53,936 nt of DNA from an uncultured bacterium (GCA_949298795.1 CASFXV010000010.1:1-53936), one strand, 5' to 3'; positions 23,492 to 32,192 are shown, counted from the first letter of the stretch. Numbers and translations: made by a program. The notes: generated by a model not told the origin, from the letters alone.

Positions 23492-24682
23492 ATGAAGAAT
23501 ATCACCTGTTTATTTATCTGTTTATTATGTGCAAGCAATATTGCTTGGGGGCAGAAGGCCAAATGGCTGCCCAACGCTGTACGCATTATTAACAAGGAAA
23601 CGGCTGCTTCGCCAAATGGTGCTCAAGCAGCTCAAAAAGCATTGCGCCACTTACAGGACGAAGGCATTTCCCCCTCTATTCGTCATGCCAACCGTCAACA
23701 GGCAAAACCCCCTATAACGAAATTCCGCCCCGACAAAGAAGAACTTGCATTATGGGCTAAATTAAAAACCGGGCACCTGGCGGGTAAATCAGAACCGATA
23801 AGGGGGCTTAATAAAAGCGCGCTGATAGACAAAATTGTCCAGCGCCATAATAACATGAACAGCGCACTGGTTGATTTGTTCCGCCTGGAAAAGACTTACG
23901 GCCAGCAAGATTTTTTTCATATGTTTGCCGCGGCCTATTACAATAAAGTGTTTGGCCCCATGGCCCCTTCTTTCTATGACTTATTAAAAAACATTTCTAT
24001 TACGGGGGACAGAAACCTTCAAACCCTGGCGGTAACGCGTATGCAGTTTTTATTTAGCCATAAGAAAGATTTTATGTCCATTTTGCAAAGGGAACCTTCC
24101 ATTACCAGAGGAAGCTGGCGCCTGCAATGGCTGCCTTTGTTAAGTGCGCCAAAGTCAAACCAGTTTAATCCCAACCGCATTGTTTTGGCTTACGAACGGA
24201 CGATGCAGCCCAGCCGCCAAGATGTAACCATGGAACACATTACCCCCACTTCATACGTACGCATTGACGGCAAAAACACGCGTGTATTATATTTTCAGGA
24301 AGACTTAAAATACCTGCCTGAATTATACAAGCGTTTATTGTATAACAAAGACAAAGGCCAGCCCTTATTTGTTGCCGTGGACAAGCCAAACCGAGTCATG
24401 TTTGTATTTAACGACACAAGAACGAAATGGATTCGCATTTCCCAGCATGAATTTTCAGACCCGAGCAACTTGCACCTGCATATTAACCGCTTGAAACGAA
24501 TCTATTTCAAAACGGCTAAAGACCACGAACATTATGACAACATGGTTATCAATGTTACCCTGCCTTTAAAATCTCGGGAGGACTTAACCCCTGAAGAGTT
24601 AGAAGATATCTTCTTTAACCAGACCTTAAAAACATTGGCAAAAACCCCCAATGTATATATAAGCTATCAGTCTGTATATTAA
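23492..24682 (+). CDS. Secreted protein of a three-member tandem family, copy 1
   Basis: 396 residues with signal peptide MKNITCLFICLLCASNIAWG. I do not recognise the family. It shares an ordered set of motifs with the next two genes. Here they read DFFHMFAAAYYNKVFG (residue ~145), RMQFLFSHKKDF (~185), FNPNRIVLAYE (~225), KYLPELYKRLL (~270), WIRISQHEFSDPSNLHLHIN (~310), MVINVTLPL and the ending NVYISYQSVY. The LHLHIN and ELY motifs are the best conserved. No anchor or catalytic motif is seen, so it is exported and soluble or surface-attached. There is no Shine-Dalgarno sequence, and TATGCT ends 7 bp before the ATG. Gene duplication in situ is inferred. Confidence 0.75.
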   Translation: MKNITCLFICLLCASNIAWGQKAKWLPNAVRIINKETAASPNGAQAAQKALRHLQDEGISPSIRHANRQQAKPPITKFRPDKEELALWAKLKTGHLAGKSEPIRGLNKSALIDKIVQRHNNMNSALVDLFRLEKTYGQQDFFHMFAAAYYNKVFGPMAPSFYDLLKNISITGDRNLQTLAVTRMQFLFSHKKDFMSILQREPSITRGSWRLQWLPLLSAPKSNQFNPNRIVLAYERTMQPSRQDVTMEHITPTSYVRIDGKNTRVLYFQEDLKYLPELYKRLLYNKDKGQPLFVAVDKPNRVMFVFNDTRTKWIRISQHEFSDPSNLHLHINRLKRIYFKTAKDHEHYDNMVINVTLPLKSREDLTPEELEDIFFNQTLKTLAKTPNVYISYQSVY

Positions 24683-24688
24683 TTTTGC

Positions 24689-24731
24689 TATACTGGTAGA
24701 CGGAGGGCGCATAATGCGTCATAAGTTATGA
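24689..24731 (+). promoter_or_regulatory. Extended -10 promoter and five-codon upstream reading frame before copy 2
   Basis: TATACT (24689-24694) with an upstream TGC gives an extended -10 element. GGAGGG (24702-24707) lies 6 bp before an ATG at 24714 that opens MRHKL-stop. Its TGA overlaps the ATG of the long gene at 24728. The only good ribosome binding site therefore serves the mini-ORF, and the main gene would be read by coupling. Confidence 0.45.
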
Positions 24732-25795
24732 AACGCACGCTGATACTGCTTTGTTATTTATTATTTGCCTGTATTTCCTGCCTGCATGCGCAGGCTAAAC
24801 ACTCGGCAAAAGCCATATCACGCGCGCTTGTTAAACAAAGTCTTATCACACAAAGTGCGGTAAAATCCGCCGCTGCAAGTGCCCAAAAGGCAGGCTCCCT
24901 GGCGTTTATACGCAGGCTCTCCCCCGGCAAAAGGGAGCTATTAGTAACCAATCTATTAAGGGAAAACATCAAAAATCTGCAAAAAGCGATTGTTGTTTTG
25001 CAACAATACCAACAAAAATACGGTTATGCGGATTTTTTCGAGCGCTTTATCTCCCTGTATTATGAACACCATTTTGGACGCCCAACCCCCAACATGTCCG
25101 CCTTTTTTGCCAAGGTAAACGCTTGTAAAAACCCGGCTTTTCAAAAGGCGGTTGCTTTGCGGCTGGAAGAACTGGCGCACAATAAACAAAAATTTATCTC
25201 CCAGTTATGGCAGGGCGAAACCCTCCCCTTTGTGCGGGTAGTATATTTGCCGGAATTAGCCGATTTATCGGCCCAGTCTTTCCGCCCGCAAGATTTGGTA
25301 TACAGCTGTGAAATAAATGTAGCGCCCGGCGGGTTTATTCCATTGGGATCAGGCAACGAGGTTTCTACCTTCATGTTGGAAGGCACCCCCTGGCATATAG
25401 CCGGGTTTTCCGCCGGGTTGGAATATCTGCCCGAACTGTACCGCTTTTTAATAACCAATGGGGAGTACAATGCCGCGCTGAATGTTATTTGGGACCGTTC
25501 CTCCCAATCTTTGCTGGTATCCTCTTTGGATAATACCCGGCAGCTGCGGGTCTCCCGGCATGAATACCATATCCCGCACCGTCTGCACTTACATTTACAG
25601 TATTTGGCGCCTATGTCTTTTACCAATACGGAAGGGAAAACCGTGGCTGAAAATTCTTTATTAAACATTTCTTTTCCCATAGAAAACGAGGCGTCCAACC
25701 CGCGGGTTGCGCCAAAAGATTGGTTTATTACGTATCCGGTACAAAAATTTTTAAAAGACCCCAACGTGAATGTTTCATATGGAAGAATTTTCTAA
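24728..25795 (+). CDS. Secreted protein of a three-member tandem family, copy 2
   Basis: 355 residues with signal peptide MKRTLILLCYLLFACISCLH, possibly a lipoprotein since a Cys follows ACIS. The family motifs appear in order: DFFERFISLYYEHHFG, RLEELAHNKQKF, FRPQDLVYSCE, EYLPELYRFLI, LRVSRHEYHIPHRLHLHLQ, LLNISFPI and the ending NVNVSYGRIF. It is shorter than its neighbours between the signal peptide and the first motif. Divergence from copies 1 and 3 is large outside the motifs, so the duplication is old. Unknown function. Confidence 0.75.
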   Translation: MKRTLILLCYLLFACISCLHAQAKHSAKAISRALVKQSLITQSAVKSAAASAQKAGSLAFIRRLSPGKRELLVTNLLRENIKNLQKAIVVLQQYQQKYGYADFFERFISLYYEHHFGRPTPNMSAFFAKVNACKNPAFQKAVALRLEELAHNKQKFISQLWQGETLPFVRVVYLPELADLSAQSFRPQDLVYSCEINVAPGGFIPLGSGNEVSTFMLEGTPWHIAGFSAGLEYLPELYRFLITNGEYNAALNVIWDRSSQSLLVSSLDNTRQLRVSRHEYHIPHRLHLHLQYLAPMSFTNTEGKTVAENSLLNISFPIENEASNPRVAPKDWFITYPVQKFLKDPNVNVSYGRIF

Positions 25796-25890
25796 TTTAT
25801 TTTAAATAGCGGTGAAATAATGTAATACATGGATTTGTTATAGGCCTTTTGGCCCTGGCATCAACAAACAAAATACAATAGGATAAGGCT

Positions 25891-27126
25891 ATGAGAATAC
25901 TAATAACGCTTCTTGCTTGTGTGTTTATTTTAAACCCGTGCCTGCTTTCGGCCCAGCCCAAAGCCAAAAGGCTGATGCAGCGCATGAAGGGGTATTCTCC
26001 CTCCGAGCGGGCCACCGCGCGCGCCGCCAAAGAACAAATGTTTCTACAACAAAAGCGCGCCGAAAGCCTGATTAGAAGACAAGAGGCCTTGGAATTAAAT
26101 CAACTTTCCGACCTGTTTGGCCTGCGCGTAAAAGAACGCATCGTAAAAAAGAACTCTAAAGAAAACCGCCAGCTTAGAAAAGAACTCCGCAAACAGCAGC
26201 AGAAGCAAGCGCTGCTTACTGCCAGTAAAGATTTTAACTTAAAAGAAGCGTTGACAAATATTGTAGAACGCCACCCGGACGACGTGGTGGCCGCCTTATA
26301 TGACATGCGCAAAATGCGCCAAAAACGCGGGGAAGACGCCAACCCGGAATATTTCCGTCTGTTTGCCATTGTTTATTATAAACAGCATTTAAAAACCCTT
26401 ACACAGCATATGTACGAGTTTATAGACCGCGTAGCCCAAACAGGTTTTAAATCCTTGGAAAAAGATGTCATGTTGCGCATGCAAGAGTTATTCTCCCAAA
26501 AACAAGGCTTGTTAAATTCCGGCCTGCGTCTTAAGGCGGAACGTTTGCGCCTGCGTTATTTAAAAAACGTATCGCGCGCCAATGATTTAAACTTTAACCC
26601 GGAAGACCTTATTTTTGCCTATGAACAAAAAGTATCCGCCCTGCCGCCGGATTTTGCCATACGCCACATTACCGCAAACACGCAAATTTACATAGGAAGG
26701 GAAAAAATTCCTCTTTCCTTTTACAGCTATGACATTTCTTACATTACGGAGCTTTACAAACAACTGCTTAATAAAGACGGCTCTGCCGATGATATTACCG
26801 TTATATTGGACAAAACCAGCCGCCAAATAGCTTTGTATAATAAAGACAAACAAGTATGGATACGCGTTACCCCGCATGAATATGCTTCTGTAAACAAGCT
26901 GCATATCCATTTAAACGAGGTCCGCCACATAGATGTGGAAATGCCAAACGGAAAACATTTTAAAGACCGTATGCTCTTTAACGTATCTATCCCCATATGG
27001 CCGGGTGCTACGCGGCCGTATTTTGGAAGGAAACATTATGATTTATACGAAAAAATGGTACTGGCCCCCGCTTATATTTTAACACGGGAAAAGAATACAA
27101 ATGTTGTTTACGGAAATATTTTTTAA
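25891..27126 (+). CDS. Secreted protein of a three-member tandem family, copy 3
   Basis: 411 residues with signal peptide MRILITLLACVFILNPCLLS. Between the signal and the first shared motif lies a highly charged helical stretch (residues ~25-115, rich in Lys, Arg, Glu and Gln) that reads as coiled coil. The family motifs follow: EYFRLFAIVYYKQHL, RMQELFSQKQGL, FNPEDLIFAYEQ, SYITELYKQLL, WIRVTPHEYASVNKLHIHLN, LFNVSIPI and the ending NTNVVYGNIF. AGGATAAGG precedes the ATG. Five bases separate it from rnhB. Function unknown; the coiled coil suggests an interaction partner. Confidence 0.75.
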   Translation: MRILITLLACVFILNPCLLSAQPKAKRLMQRMKGYSPSERATARAAKEQMFLQQKRAESLIRRQEALELNQLSDLFGLRVKERIVKKNSKENRQLRKELRKQQQKQALLTASKDFNLKEALTNIVERHPDDVVAALYDMRKMRQKRGEDANPEYFRLFAIVYYKQHLKTLTQHMYEFIDRVAQTGFKSLEKDVMLRMQELFSQKQGLLNSGLRLKAERLRLRYLKNVSRANDLNFNPEDLIFAYEQKVSALPPDFAIRHITANTQIYIGREKIPLSFYSYDISYITELYKQLLNKDGSADDITVILDKTSRQIALYNKDKQVWIRVTPHEYASVNKLHIHLNEVRHIDVEMPNGKHFKDRMLFNVSIPIWPGATRPYFGRKHYDLYEKMVLAPAYILTREKNTNVVYGNIF

Positions 27127-27131
27127 CGCCT

Positions 27132-27776
27132 ATGACAAAAAGCTATTTACAAGCCTTTGACCAGGAAATTTCTATCCAAAAAGGGACGGACGCCTTAATA
27201 GGGGTGGACGAGGCGGGCCGCGGCCCCTTGGCGGGCCCGGTGGTGGCCTGCGCTTGTTTGATTCCGTCCGGCATCGTTTCTTACTTTGACGACGTAAACG
27301 ACAGCAAAAAACTCTCCGCTAAAAAACGTCAAGAAATTTTGCAGCGTTTTGACCGCCTGGGGGTCTTGTACGGCATTGGTTTTGCCTCGGCCGAAGAAAT
27401 TGACCGTTTCAATATTTTACAGGCCACTTTTTTGGCCATGCGCCGCGCGTGCGCCAAGTTTTTATCTATTCCCAACGCGTTTGCTTTGATTGACGGCCCC
27501 TACCCGGCCAAAGGCCTTTCCATTAAACAAATGCCGGTGGTGGACGGAGACGCCAAATCCCTCAGTATCGCCGCTGCCAGCATTATCGCCAAAGAAACGC
27601 GGGATAATTATATGTCCGTGTTGGATAAACTCTACCCCGGTTACGGCTTTGGCGGGCACAAAGGGTATGGTACAGCGCAGCATTTGGCCGCTTTGCGCCA
27701 AAACGGCCCCTGCCCCCAGCACCGCCGTTCTTTCAGCCCGGTGCAAAAACTCTGCCAGCCGGTGCTTTTACCATGA
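27132..27776 (+). CDS. rnhB: Ribonuclease HII
   Basis: 214 residues. The catalytic acidic residues lie in IGVDEAGRGPLAGPVV (Asp, Glu), in DDVNDSKKLSAKKR, and in the later FALIDG with its Asp; GYGFGGHKGYGT ends the core. It cuts RNA in RNA-DNA hybrids, including single ribonucleotides in DNA. It has no ribosome binding site of its own, begins 5 bp after the secreted-protein stop codon, and overlaps yraN by 4 bp (ATGA). Confidence 0.94.
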   Translation: MTKSYLQAFDQEISIQKGTDALIGVDEAGRGPLAGPVVACACLIPSGIVSYFDDVNDSKKLSAKKRQEILQRFDRLGVLYGIGFASAEEIDRFNILQATFLAMRRACAKFLSIPNAFALIDGPYPAKGLSIKQMPVVDGDAKSLSIAAASIIAKETRDNYMSVLDKLYPGYGFGGHKGYGTAQHLAALRQNGPCPQHRRSFSPVQKLCQPVLLP

Positions 27777-28126
27777 ACACCTTGGGTAAAAGCGGGGAAG
27801 AACAAGCCCGCTTATACTTGCAAAAACAAGGCTACCGCATTTTAGCCCAAAATTTTTCCTGCAAAAAAGGAGAGCTGGACTTAGTGGCCCGGCATAAAGA
27901 CGTGCTGGTGTTTGTGGAAGTAAAACAACGCTCCGGCCAAGCTTTTGGCGGCCCCTTGGCGGCGGTAACGCGGGGCAAACAACATAAAATTTCCTTAACG
28001 GCGGCCGAGTTTATAAAGGAAAAATCCTTAAAATTTGATAGTATTAGATTTGACGTAATCTGTATTACCGGCGGGGAACTGACGCATATAGAAAACGCTT
28101 TCTTCCCCCCGCGCATGACTATATAA
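27773..28126 (+). CDS. yraN: YraN/UPF0102 endonuclease-fold protein
   Basis: 117 residues matching UPF0102: LGKSGEEQARLYLQKQGYRI, then the PD-(D/E)XK-like core GELDLVARHKDVLVFVEVKQR (Glu, Asp and the ExK pair) and FGGPLAAVTRGKQHKI. The rnhB-yraN order is widely conserved. Nuclease activity is implied by fold but not firmly assigned in most bacteria. It is coupled to rnhB by a 4-bp overlap. Confidence 0.9.
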   Translation: MNTLGKSGEEQARLYLQKQGYRILAQNFSCKKGELDLVARHKDVLVFVEVKQRSGQAFGGPLAAVTRGKQHKISLTAAEFIKEKSLKFDSIRFDVICITGGELTHIENAFFPPRMTI

Positions 28127-28138
28127 ACGGAGGCCCGT

Positions 28139-28960
28139 ATGACCCAATTGGAACAGGTTAAAAAAATTGTTTCGTTTGTAAACCGCAAGACCAAAAACTT
28201 TAAACCCAAAATCGCCCTTATTACCGGTTCGGGCTTGGCGGGCTCTATTCCGCAAATGGAAAAAGTCATCACCATTAAATATTCAGACATACCCGGCTTT
28301 TTAAAAAGCACCGTGCCCGGCCACAGCGGCAACCTGATTTTTGGCGTATACAAAGGCAATAACATTATGATTATGCAGGGGCGCTTCCACTATTATGAAG
28401 GCCACCCCATGAAAGACATTGCCCTTTCCGTACGCGCCATGAAAATGCTGGGAGTAGAAAAGCTGTTGGTATCCGCCGCGGTGGGTTCTTTAAATTTAAA
28501 ATTAAAACCCGGTTCTTTATGCGTGCTGAAAGACCATATCAACTTTATGTGCAATAACCCGCTTATCGGCAATCATGACCCGGCCTTCGGCCCCATGTTT
28601 TTTGATTTAACCTACGCCTATGCCCAACCCTTGCGCAAACTGGCCCTGGCGGCGGCCAAAAAATTAAAAATCAACGCGGCGGAAGGCGTTTACCTAGCGG
28701 CTACCGGCCCCAATTTTGAAACCCCTTCTGAAATAAAAATGTTTAAAAAACTGGGGGCGGACGTGGTGGGCATGTCCGTCGTGCCGGAAGTGCTTACCGC
28801 GCGCCAGTGCGGCATTGAAGTACTGGGCCTGGCTTGGGTAAGCAACATGGGCTGCGGCATTGCCAAACACCCGCTTTCCCACGAAGAAACCCTTACCGAA
28901 ACCAAAAAGATAGAGGGCAAATTCAAAAAACTGCTGGAGATTTTACTGGCAAAAATCTAG
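28139..28960 (+). CDS. Purine nucleoside phosphorylase (trimeric type)
   Basis: 273 residues. Family segments are ALITGSGLAG (phosphate loop), VPGHSGNLIFG, MQGRFHYYEGHPM, VSAAVGSLN, a purine site EGVYLAATGPNFETP with the binding Glu, and VVGMSVVPEV. The base-specific Asn survives in VSNMGCG. This is the inosine/guanosine type, cleaving nucleosides with phosphate to base plus ribose-1-phosphate. Several usually fixed positions vary (NHD follows NPLIG), so specificity is less sure than family. GGAGG lies 8 bp before the ATG. A terminator follows. Confidence 0.88.
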   Translation: MTQLEQVKKIVSFVNRKTKNFKPKIALITGSGLAGSIPQMEKVITIKYSDIPGFLKSTVPGHSGNLIFGVYKGNNIMIMQGRFHYYEGHPMKDIALSVRAMKMLGVEKLLVSAAVGSLNLKLKPGSLCVLKDHINFMCNNPLIGNHDPAFGPMFFDLTYAYAQPLRKLALAAAKKLKINAAEGVYLAATGPNFETPSEIKMFKKLGADVVGMSVVPEVLTARQCGIEVLGLAWVSNMGCGIAKHPLSHEETLTETKKIEGKFKKLLEILLAKI

Positions 28961-28968
28961 TACTTGCT

Positions 28969-29002
28969 AAGCCCGCGCCCTCTGCGTGGCGCGGGCTTTT
29001 TT
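28969..29002 (+). terminator. Terminator after the phosphorylase, ending 4 bp before the flippase ATG
   Basis: AAGCCCGCGCC (28969-28979) pairs with GGCGCGGGCTT (28988-28998), and the T run ends at 29002. The flippase start codon is at 29007. Confidence 0.85.
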
Positions 29003-29006
29003 GCGT

Positions 29007-30431
29007 ATGGCTAAAGACATTAAACGTTTAGGCAAAGAAACCCTGGTGTACGGCACTTCCACGGTGCTGGCCAGACTGCTGAATTTTTGTTTGGTCCCGT
29101 TTTATACGTATTATTTGGTACCGGGGCAGTACGGCATTATCGCCACGATGTTTGCCGTCATCGCCCTGTTAAACATCATATTTCTATTTGGGCTGGACCA
29201 AAGCTACCTGCGTTTTGCCAGCGAACAAAAAGACAAACACAAAGTATTTCTGCATTGTTTTTACGGCGTAGCGGTAAACGGTTTCTTTTTAGCCGCGCTG
29301 ATGTGGCTGTTTGCCGCGCCGCTGGCCCGAATGATAGGCATTGGGCAGGAATACGCCTACATTGTGCGCCTGTCCGTTTGGGTATTGTATTTAGACGTGT
29401 TAAACATGATTCCCTTTACCAAACTGCGCCTGGAACGCCGGGCTTGGTATTTTGCCGGGGTAAGGACGGCCTCCATTATCGTAAACGTATTGGGAAACAT
29501 TGTGTTTATAGCCGTGTTGCAAAAAGGGATAGCCTCTATTTTATGGGCGAATATTTTTGGTTCTTTGGCCTCTTTGCTGCTCCTCTCCCCCGTAGTATAC
29601 AGCGAACTGAAACAAGGCCCTTTTTTAACGGTGGACAAAACCCTCCGCTCCCAATTAATCCGCTTTGCCTGGCCGTTTGTGCCCGCCGGGCTGGCCAGCA
29701 TGTTGGTCAGTGTGATAGATAAACCCATTTTAATCCATTTGGCGGGCACTCAGCAGGTGGGTATTTACCAGGCCAATTTTAAAATTGGCGTATTTATGAT
29801 GCTTTTGGTGTCTATGTTTGACCAAGCCTGGAGGCCCTTTTTCCTGGCGCACGCCAAAGACGAAGACGCCAAAGACACCTTCTCCCGCGTGCTTAGCTAT
29901 TTTTGCGCGCTGGGAACCTGGTTTTTGCTGGGGCTTTCTTTACTGATGCCGGACATTATACAAAGCAATTTGTTTGGCTCTTTTCACTTAATCAGCCCGG
30001 CGTATTGGGAAGGCCTAAATGTTATCCCCCTGGTGCTGACGGGCTATTTTTTCTACGGCGTATACATTAACTTTATGGTGGGGCCGGTTATTACAAAAAA
30101 AACGCGCGTACTGATGTGGATTACCCTGTTAGGCGCCGCCGTAAGCATTACCACCAATTTAACCTTGGTGCCGCATATAGGCATTATGGGCGCCGGCTGG
30201 GCGGTGGCTTTAAGTTACGCGGCTATGGCGGGCGCTTTGTTTGCTTTTACCCAAAAAGTATACCCTATACGCTACGAATATAAAAAACTGGCGGCCATTG
30301 CCCTTTGCTGCGCGGCTGTGGCATGCTGTGTATATTGCGCGCAAGGGCGTATGCCTTACGGGGAGATACTGGCCCTTAAAATCATTCTGCTAACCGTATA
30401 CCCCGGGCTGATGTGGCTGATTGTAAAGTAA
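29007..30431 (+). CDS. Polysaccharide flippase (Wzx/MATE-like lipopolysaccharide exporter family)
   Basis: 474 residues from MAKDIKRLGKETLVYGTS. The seven codons before it lie inside a terminator hairpin, so I take the inner ATG. About 12-14 membrane helices are visible. The opening text (ARLLNFCLVPFYTYYLVPGQYG) is that of Wzx/RfbX-type lipid-linked oligosaccharide flippases. These move undecaprenyl- or lipid-linked glycans across the inner membrane. A WecA/MraY-like transferase 700 bp downstream supports an envelope glycan role. There is no ribosome binding site, and a strong terminator lies directly upstream, so how it is expressed is unclear. Confidence 0.85.
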   Translation: MAKDIKRLGKETLVYGTSTVLARLLNFCLVPFYTYYLVPGQYGIIATMFAVIALLNIIFLFGLDQSYLRFASEQKDKHKVFLHCFYGVAVNGFFLAALMWLFAAPLARMIGIGQEYAYIVRLSVWVLYLDVLNMIPFTKLRLERRAWYFAGVRTASIIVNVLGNIVFIAVLQKGIASILWANIFGSLASLLLLSPVVYSELKQGPFLTVDKTLRSQLIRFAWPFVPAGLASMLVSVIDKPILIHLAGTQQVGIYQANFKIGVFMMLLVSMFDQAWRPFFLAHAKDEDAKDTFSRVLSYFCALGTWFLLGLSLLMPDIIQSNLFGSFHLISPAYWEGLNVIPLVLTGYFFYGVYINFMVGPVITKKTRVLMWITLLGAAVSITTNLTLVPHIGIMGAGWAVALSYAAMAGALFAFTQKVYPIRYEYKKLAAIALCCAAVACCVYCAQGRMPYGEILALKIILLTVYPGLMWLIVK

Positions 30432-30444
30432 CATTTTCCCAAAC

Positions 30445-30482
30445 AAAAACCGCGCCGCCTCTCATAGGCTGGCGCGGTTTTT
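30445..30482. terminator. Bidirectional terminator between converging genes
   Basis: AAAAACCGCGCC and GGCGCGGTTTTT pair around a 14-nt loop, giving A and T tracts on both sides. Confidence 0.9.
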
Positions 30483-30497
30483 ATGTTAAAAAGGGGG

Positions 30498-31127
30498 TTA
30501 TTTCATACTGATTAATTCCAAATCCAGCGTAACATTCCCGTCTTTGTAAATCAGCAAATGCGGAATTTCCAAATTCCCTTCCGTTCCGTATGGGGTGTAC
30601 TGTTCATAGTTTATTTCCGCGCTGTTAAGCAGGGCGGAAGAAACCGCCTGGGAAGGGAAACTGGCCCCCTGCGGGTAAACAAGGCGGGTTTTTGCGTCTT
30701 GGTTTTTATAGGTAATTTCTTCCATGCCGTCTTTTACGCGGTAAGAAACAAAAGAGCCCGGGTCCGCCAGCAGCAGGCGCAAAAACTGGTTCACGCGCCC
30801 GCGCGCCAAAGCGCTGTCCGCGTCTTTAAAAATGTATTTATAGGCCACGCCGGACGGAGAAACCACCGCTTCCAAATATTTGTAAGCGCCATCCCCCATC
30901 AACAGCACGTCATAATCCTGCGCGCCTATCTTTTTAATACGCAAAACGCCGCTTAAATAGCCGTCTTCCAACTGGGCAACTACTTTAAAAGCCACCCGTT
31001 CCTGTCCGGCGGAAAAATAATCCACCCGCTTATGCCCGCGGGCCGCTGCCGGGATTTGCTTCACGCCAACCGAGGCGCACGCCCCCAATAAACACAAAGA
31101 CAACAATAAAATGATTTGTTTTCTCAT
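30498..31127 (-). CDS. Outer-membrane-type lipoprotein of unknown function
   Basis: 209 residues from the ATG at 31127. MRKQIILLLSLCLLGACASV is a clear lipoprotein signal with lipobox LGAC. The mature part alternates beta strands (RVAFKVVAQLEDGYLSGVLRI, DYDVLLMGDG, VSYRVKDGMEEITYKNQ, LLIYKDGNVTLDLELIS). This recalls the half-barrel of LolB/DUF3261-type lipoproteins, but I am not sure. It is divergent from the WecA-like gene with only 35 bp between start codons, so the two promoters overlap. A lipid- or glycan-handling role near the flippase is possible. Confidence 0.7.
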   Translation of the reverse strand: MRKQIILLLSLCLLGACASVGVKQIPAAARGHKRVDYFSAGQERVAFKVVAQLEDGYLSGVLRIKKIGAQDYDVLLMGDGAYKYLEAVVSPSGVAYKYIFKDADSALARGRVNQFLRLLLADPGSFVSYRVKDGMEEITYKNQDAKTRLVYPQGASFPSQAVSSALLNSAEINYEQYTPYGTEGNLEIPHLLIYKDGNVTLDLELISMK

Positions 31128-31162
31128 ACACAAGGTCCCCCTATAATGATATTATAAATATT

Positions 31163-32191
31163 ATGAATTCTTTTGTCCTATACACCTTGTGCGCTTGTAT
31201 TTCTTTAGCGGTAACATCGGCCAGCTTGCCCTTGCTTCACCGCTGGCTGGCTGCGTATTTTATGGACGCGCCCGGCGGACTTAAAAAACACGCCGCGCCC
31301 GTACCCGTACTGGGCGGCCTGGCCGTTATGCTGGGATTGGCAGCCAGTTTAATTTTTATCCGCCTGGCCACCGCTTTCCCCAGCGGAACATTACACGCCC
31401 TGCGCGGGGTATTGCTGGGGGCGGGGCTGGTATTTCTGGCCGGCGTAGCGGACGATTTAAACAAACCCCAAGGTATCCGCTCCTGGGTAAAATTATTAGC
31501 CCAAGGGGCGGCCGCCATACTGCTGATGTGCTACGGGGTGCAAATTTATTTATTTGACTGTCCGTGGCTAAACTGCATTCTTACTTTCTTTTGGGTAATA
31601 GGCATTACCAACGCGTTTAATTTATTGGATATTTCAGACGGGCTTTGTGTAAGCCAGGCGGTCATAAGCGCGGCGGGGTTGGCGGTAATTTCTTTGCCTT
31701 CGGAATGGATATACGTGAACTTTGCCGCCGCGGCATTGGTAGGGGCGTGTATTGGATTTTGGCCGTACAACTTTTCCCGTAAACGCAAAACATTCCTGGG
31801 GGACAGCGGCAGCATGCTGTTGGGTTTTATGCTGGCGGCCCTGTGTATGGGAACCCAATACACCCAACGCACCAACGCCGGTTTTTTGGCCCCCTTCTTT
31901 ATTTTAGCCATACCGCTGTTTGATACGCTTTTTGTTATGTTTGCCCGCGTACTGCAGGGGAAAAACCCCTTAAAAGGAAGCGACGACCATATCGTTCTGC
32001 GTTTAAAACGCGGGTTAAAAATGTCTCAGCGCAATATTTTAGCGGTTTACATGGTGCTGGCCGTATTTAATAACCTGCTGGCCTTTGCGCTTACCCACAG
32101 CCACGCCAAAGCGGCTGCCGCGGTGGTGATATTTAGCGTTATTTACTTTTTGTCCGCCACCTTGTTTTTGCTTCACGTAGGAAGAAGATAA
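31163..32191 (+). CDS. WecA/MraY-family undecaprenyl-phosphate sugar-phosphate transferase
   Basis: 342 residues with about ten membrane helices. Family motifs are GGLKKHAAPVPVLGG, LVFLAGVADDLNK (catalytic Asp pair), NAFNLLDISDGLC (NxxDxxDG, metal site), FLGDSGSMLLGF and DDHIVLRLKRG, the loop that in WecA/TagO carries the substrate-specificity histidines. The absence of MraY-specific text suggests a WecA/TagO-type enzyme starting a glycan on undecaprenyl phosphate. UDP-GlcNAc is the usual donor. No Shine-Dalgarno sequence precedes the ATG; TATAAT is at 31142-31147 and TATAAA at 31153-31158. A pseudogene follows directly. Confidence 0.87.
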   Translation: MNSFVLYTLCACISLAVTSASLPLLHRWLAAYFMDAPGGLKKHAAPVPVLGGLAVMLGLAASLIFIRLATAFPSGTLHALRGVLLGAGLVFLAGVADDLNKPQGIRSWVKLLAQGAAAILLMCYGVQIYLFDCPWLNCILTFFWVIGITNAFNLLDISDGLCVSQAVISAAGLAVISLPSEWIYVNFAAAALVGACIGFWPYNFSRKRKTFLGDSGSMLLGFMLAALCMGTQYTQRTNAGFLAPFFILAIPLFDTLFVMFARVLQGKNPLKGSDDHIVLRLKRGLKMSQRNILAVYMVLAVFNNLLAFALTHSHAKAAAAVVIFSVIYFLSATLFLLHVGRR

Positions 32192-32192
32192 T

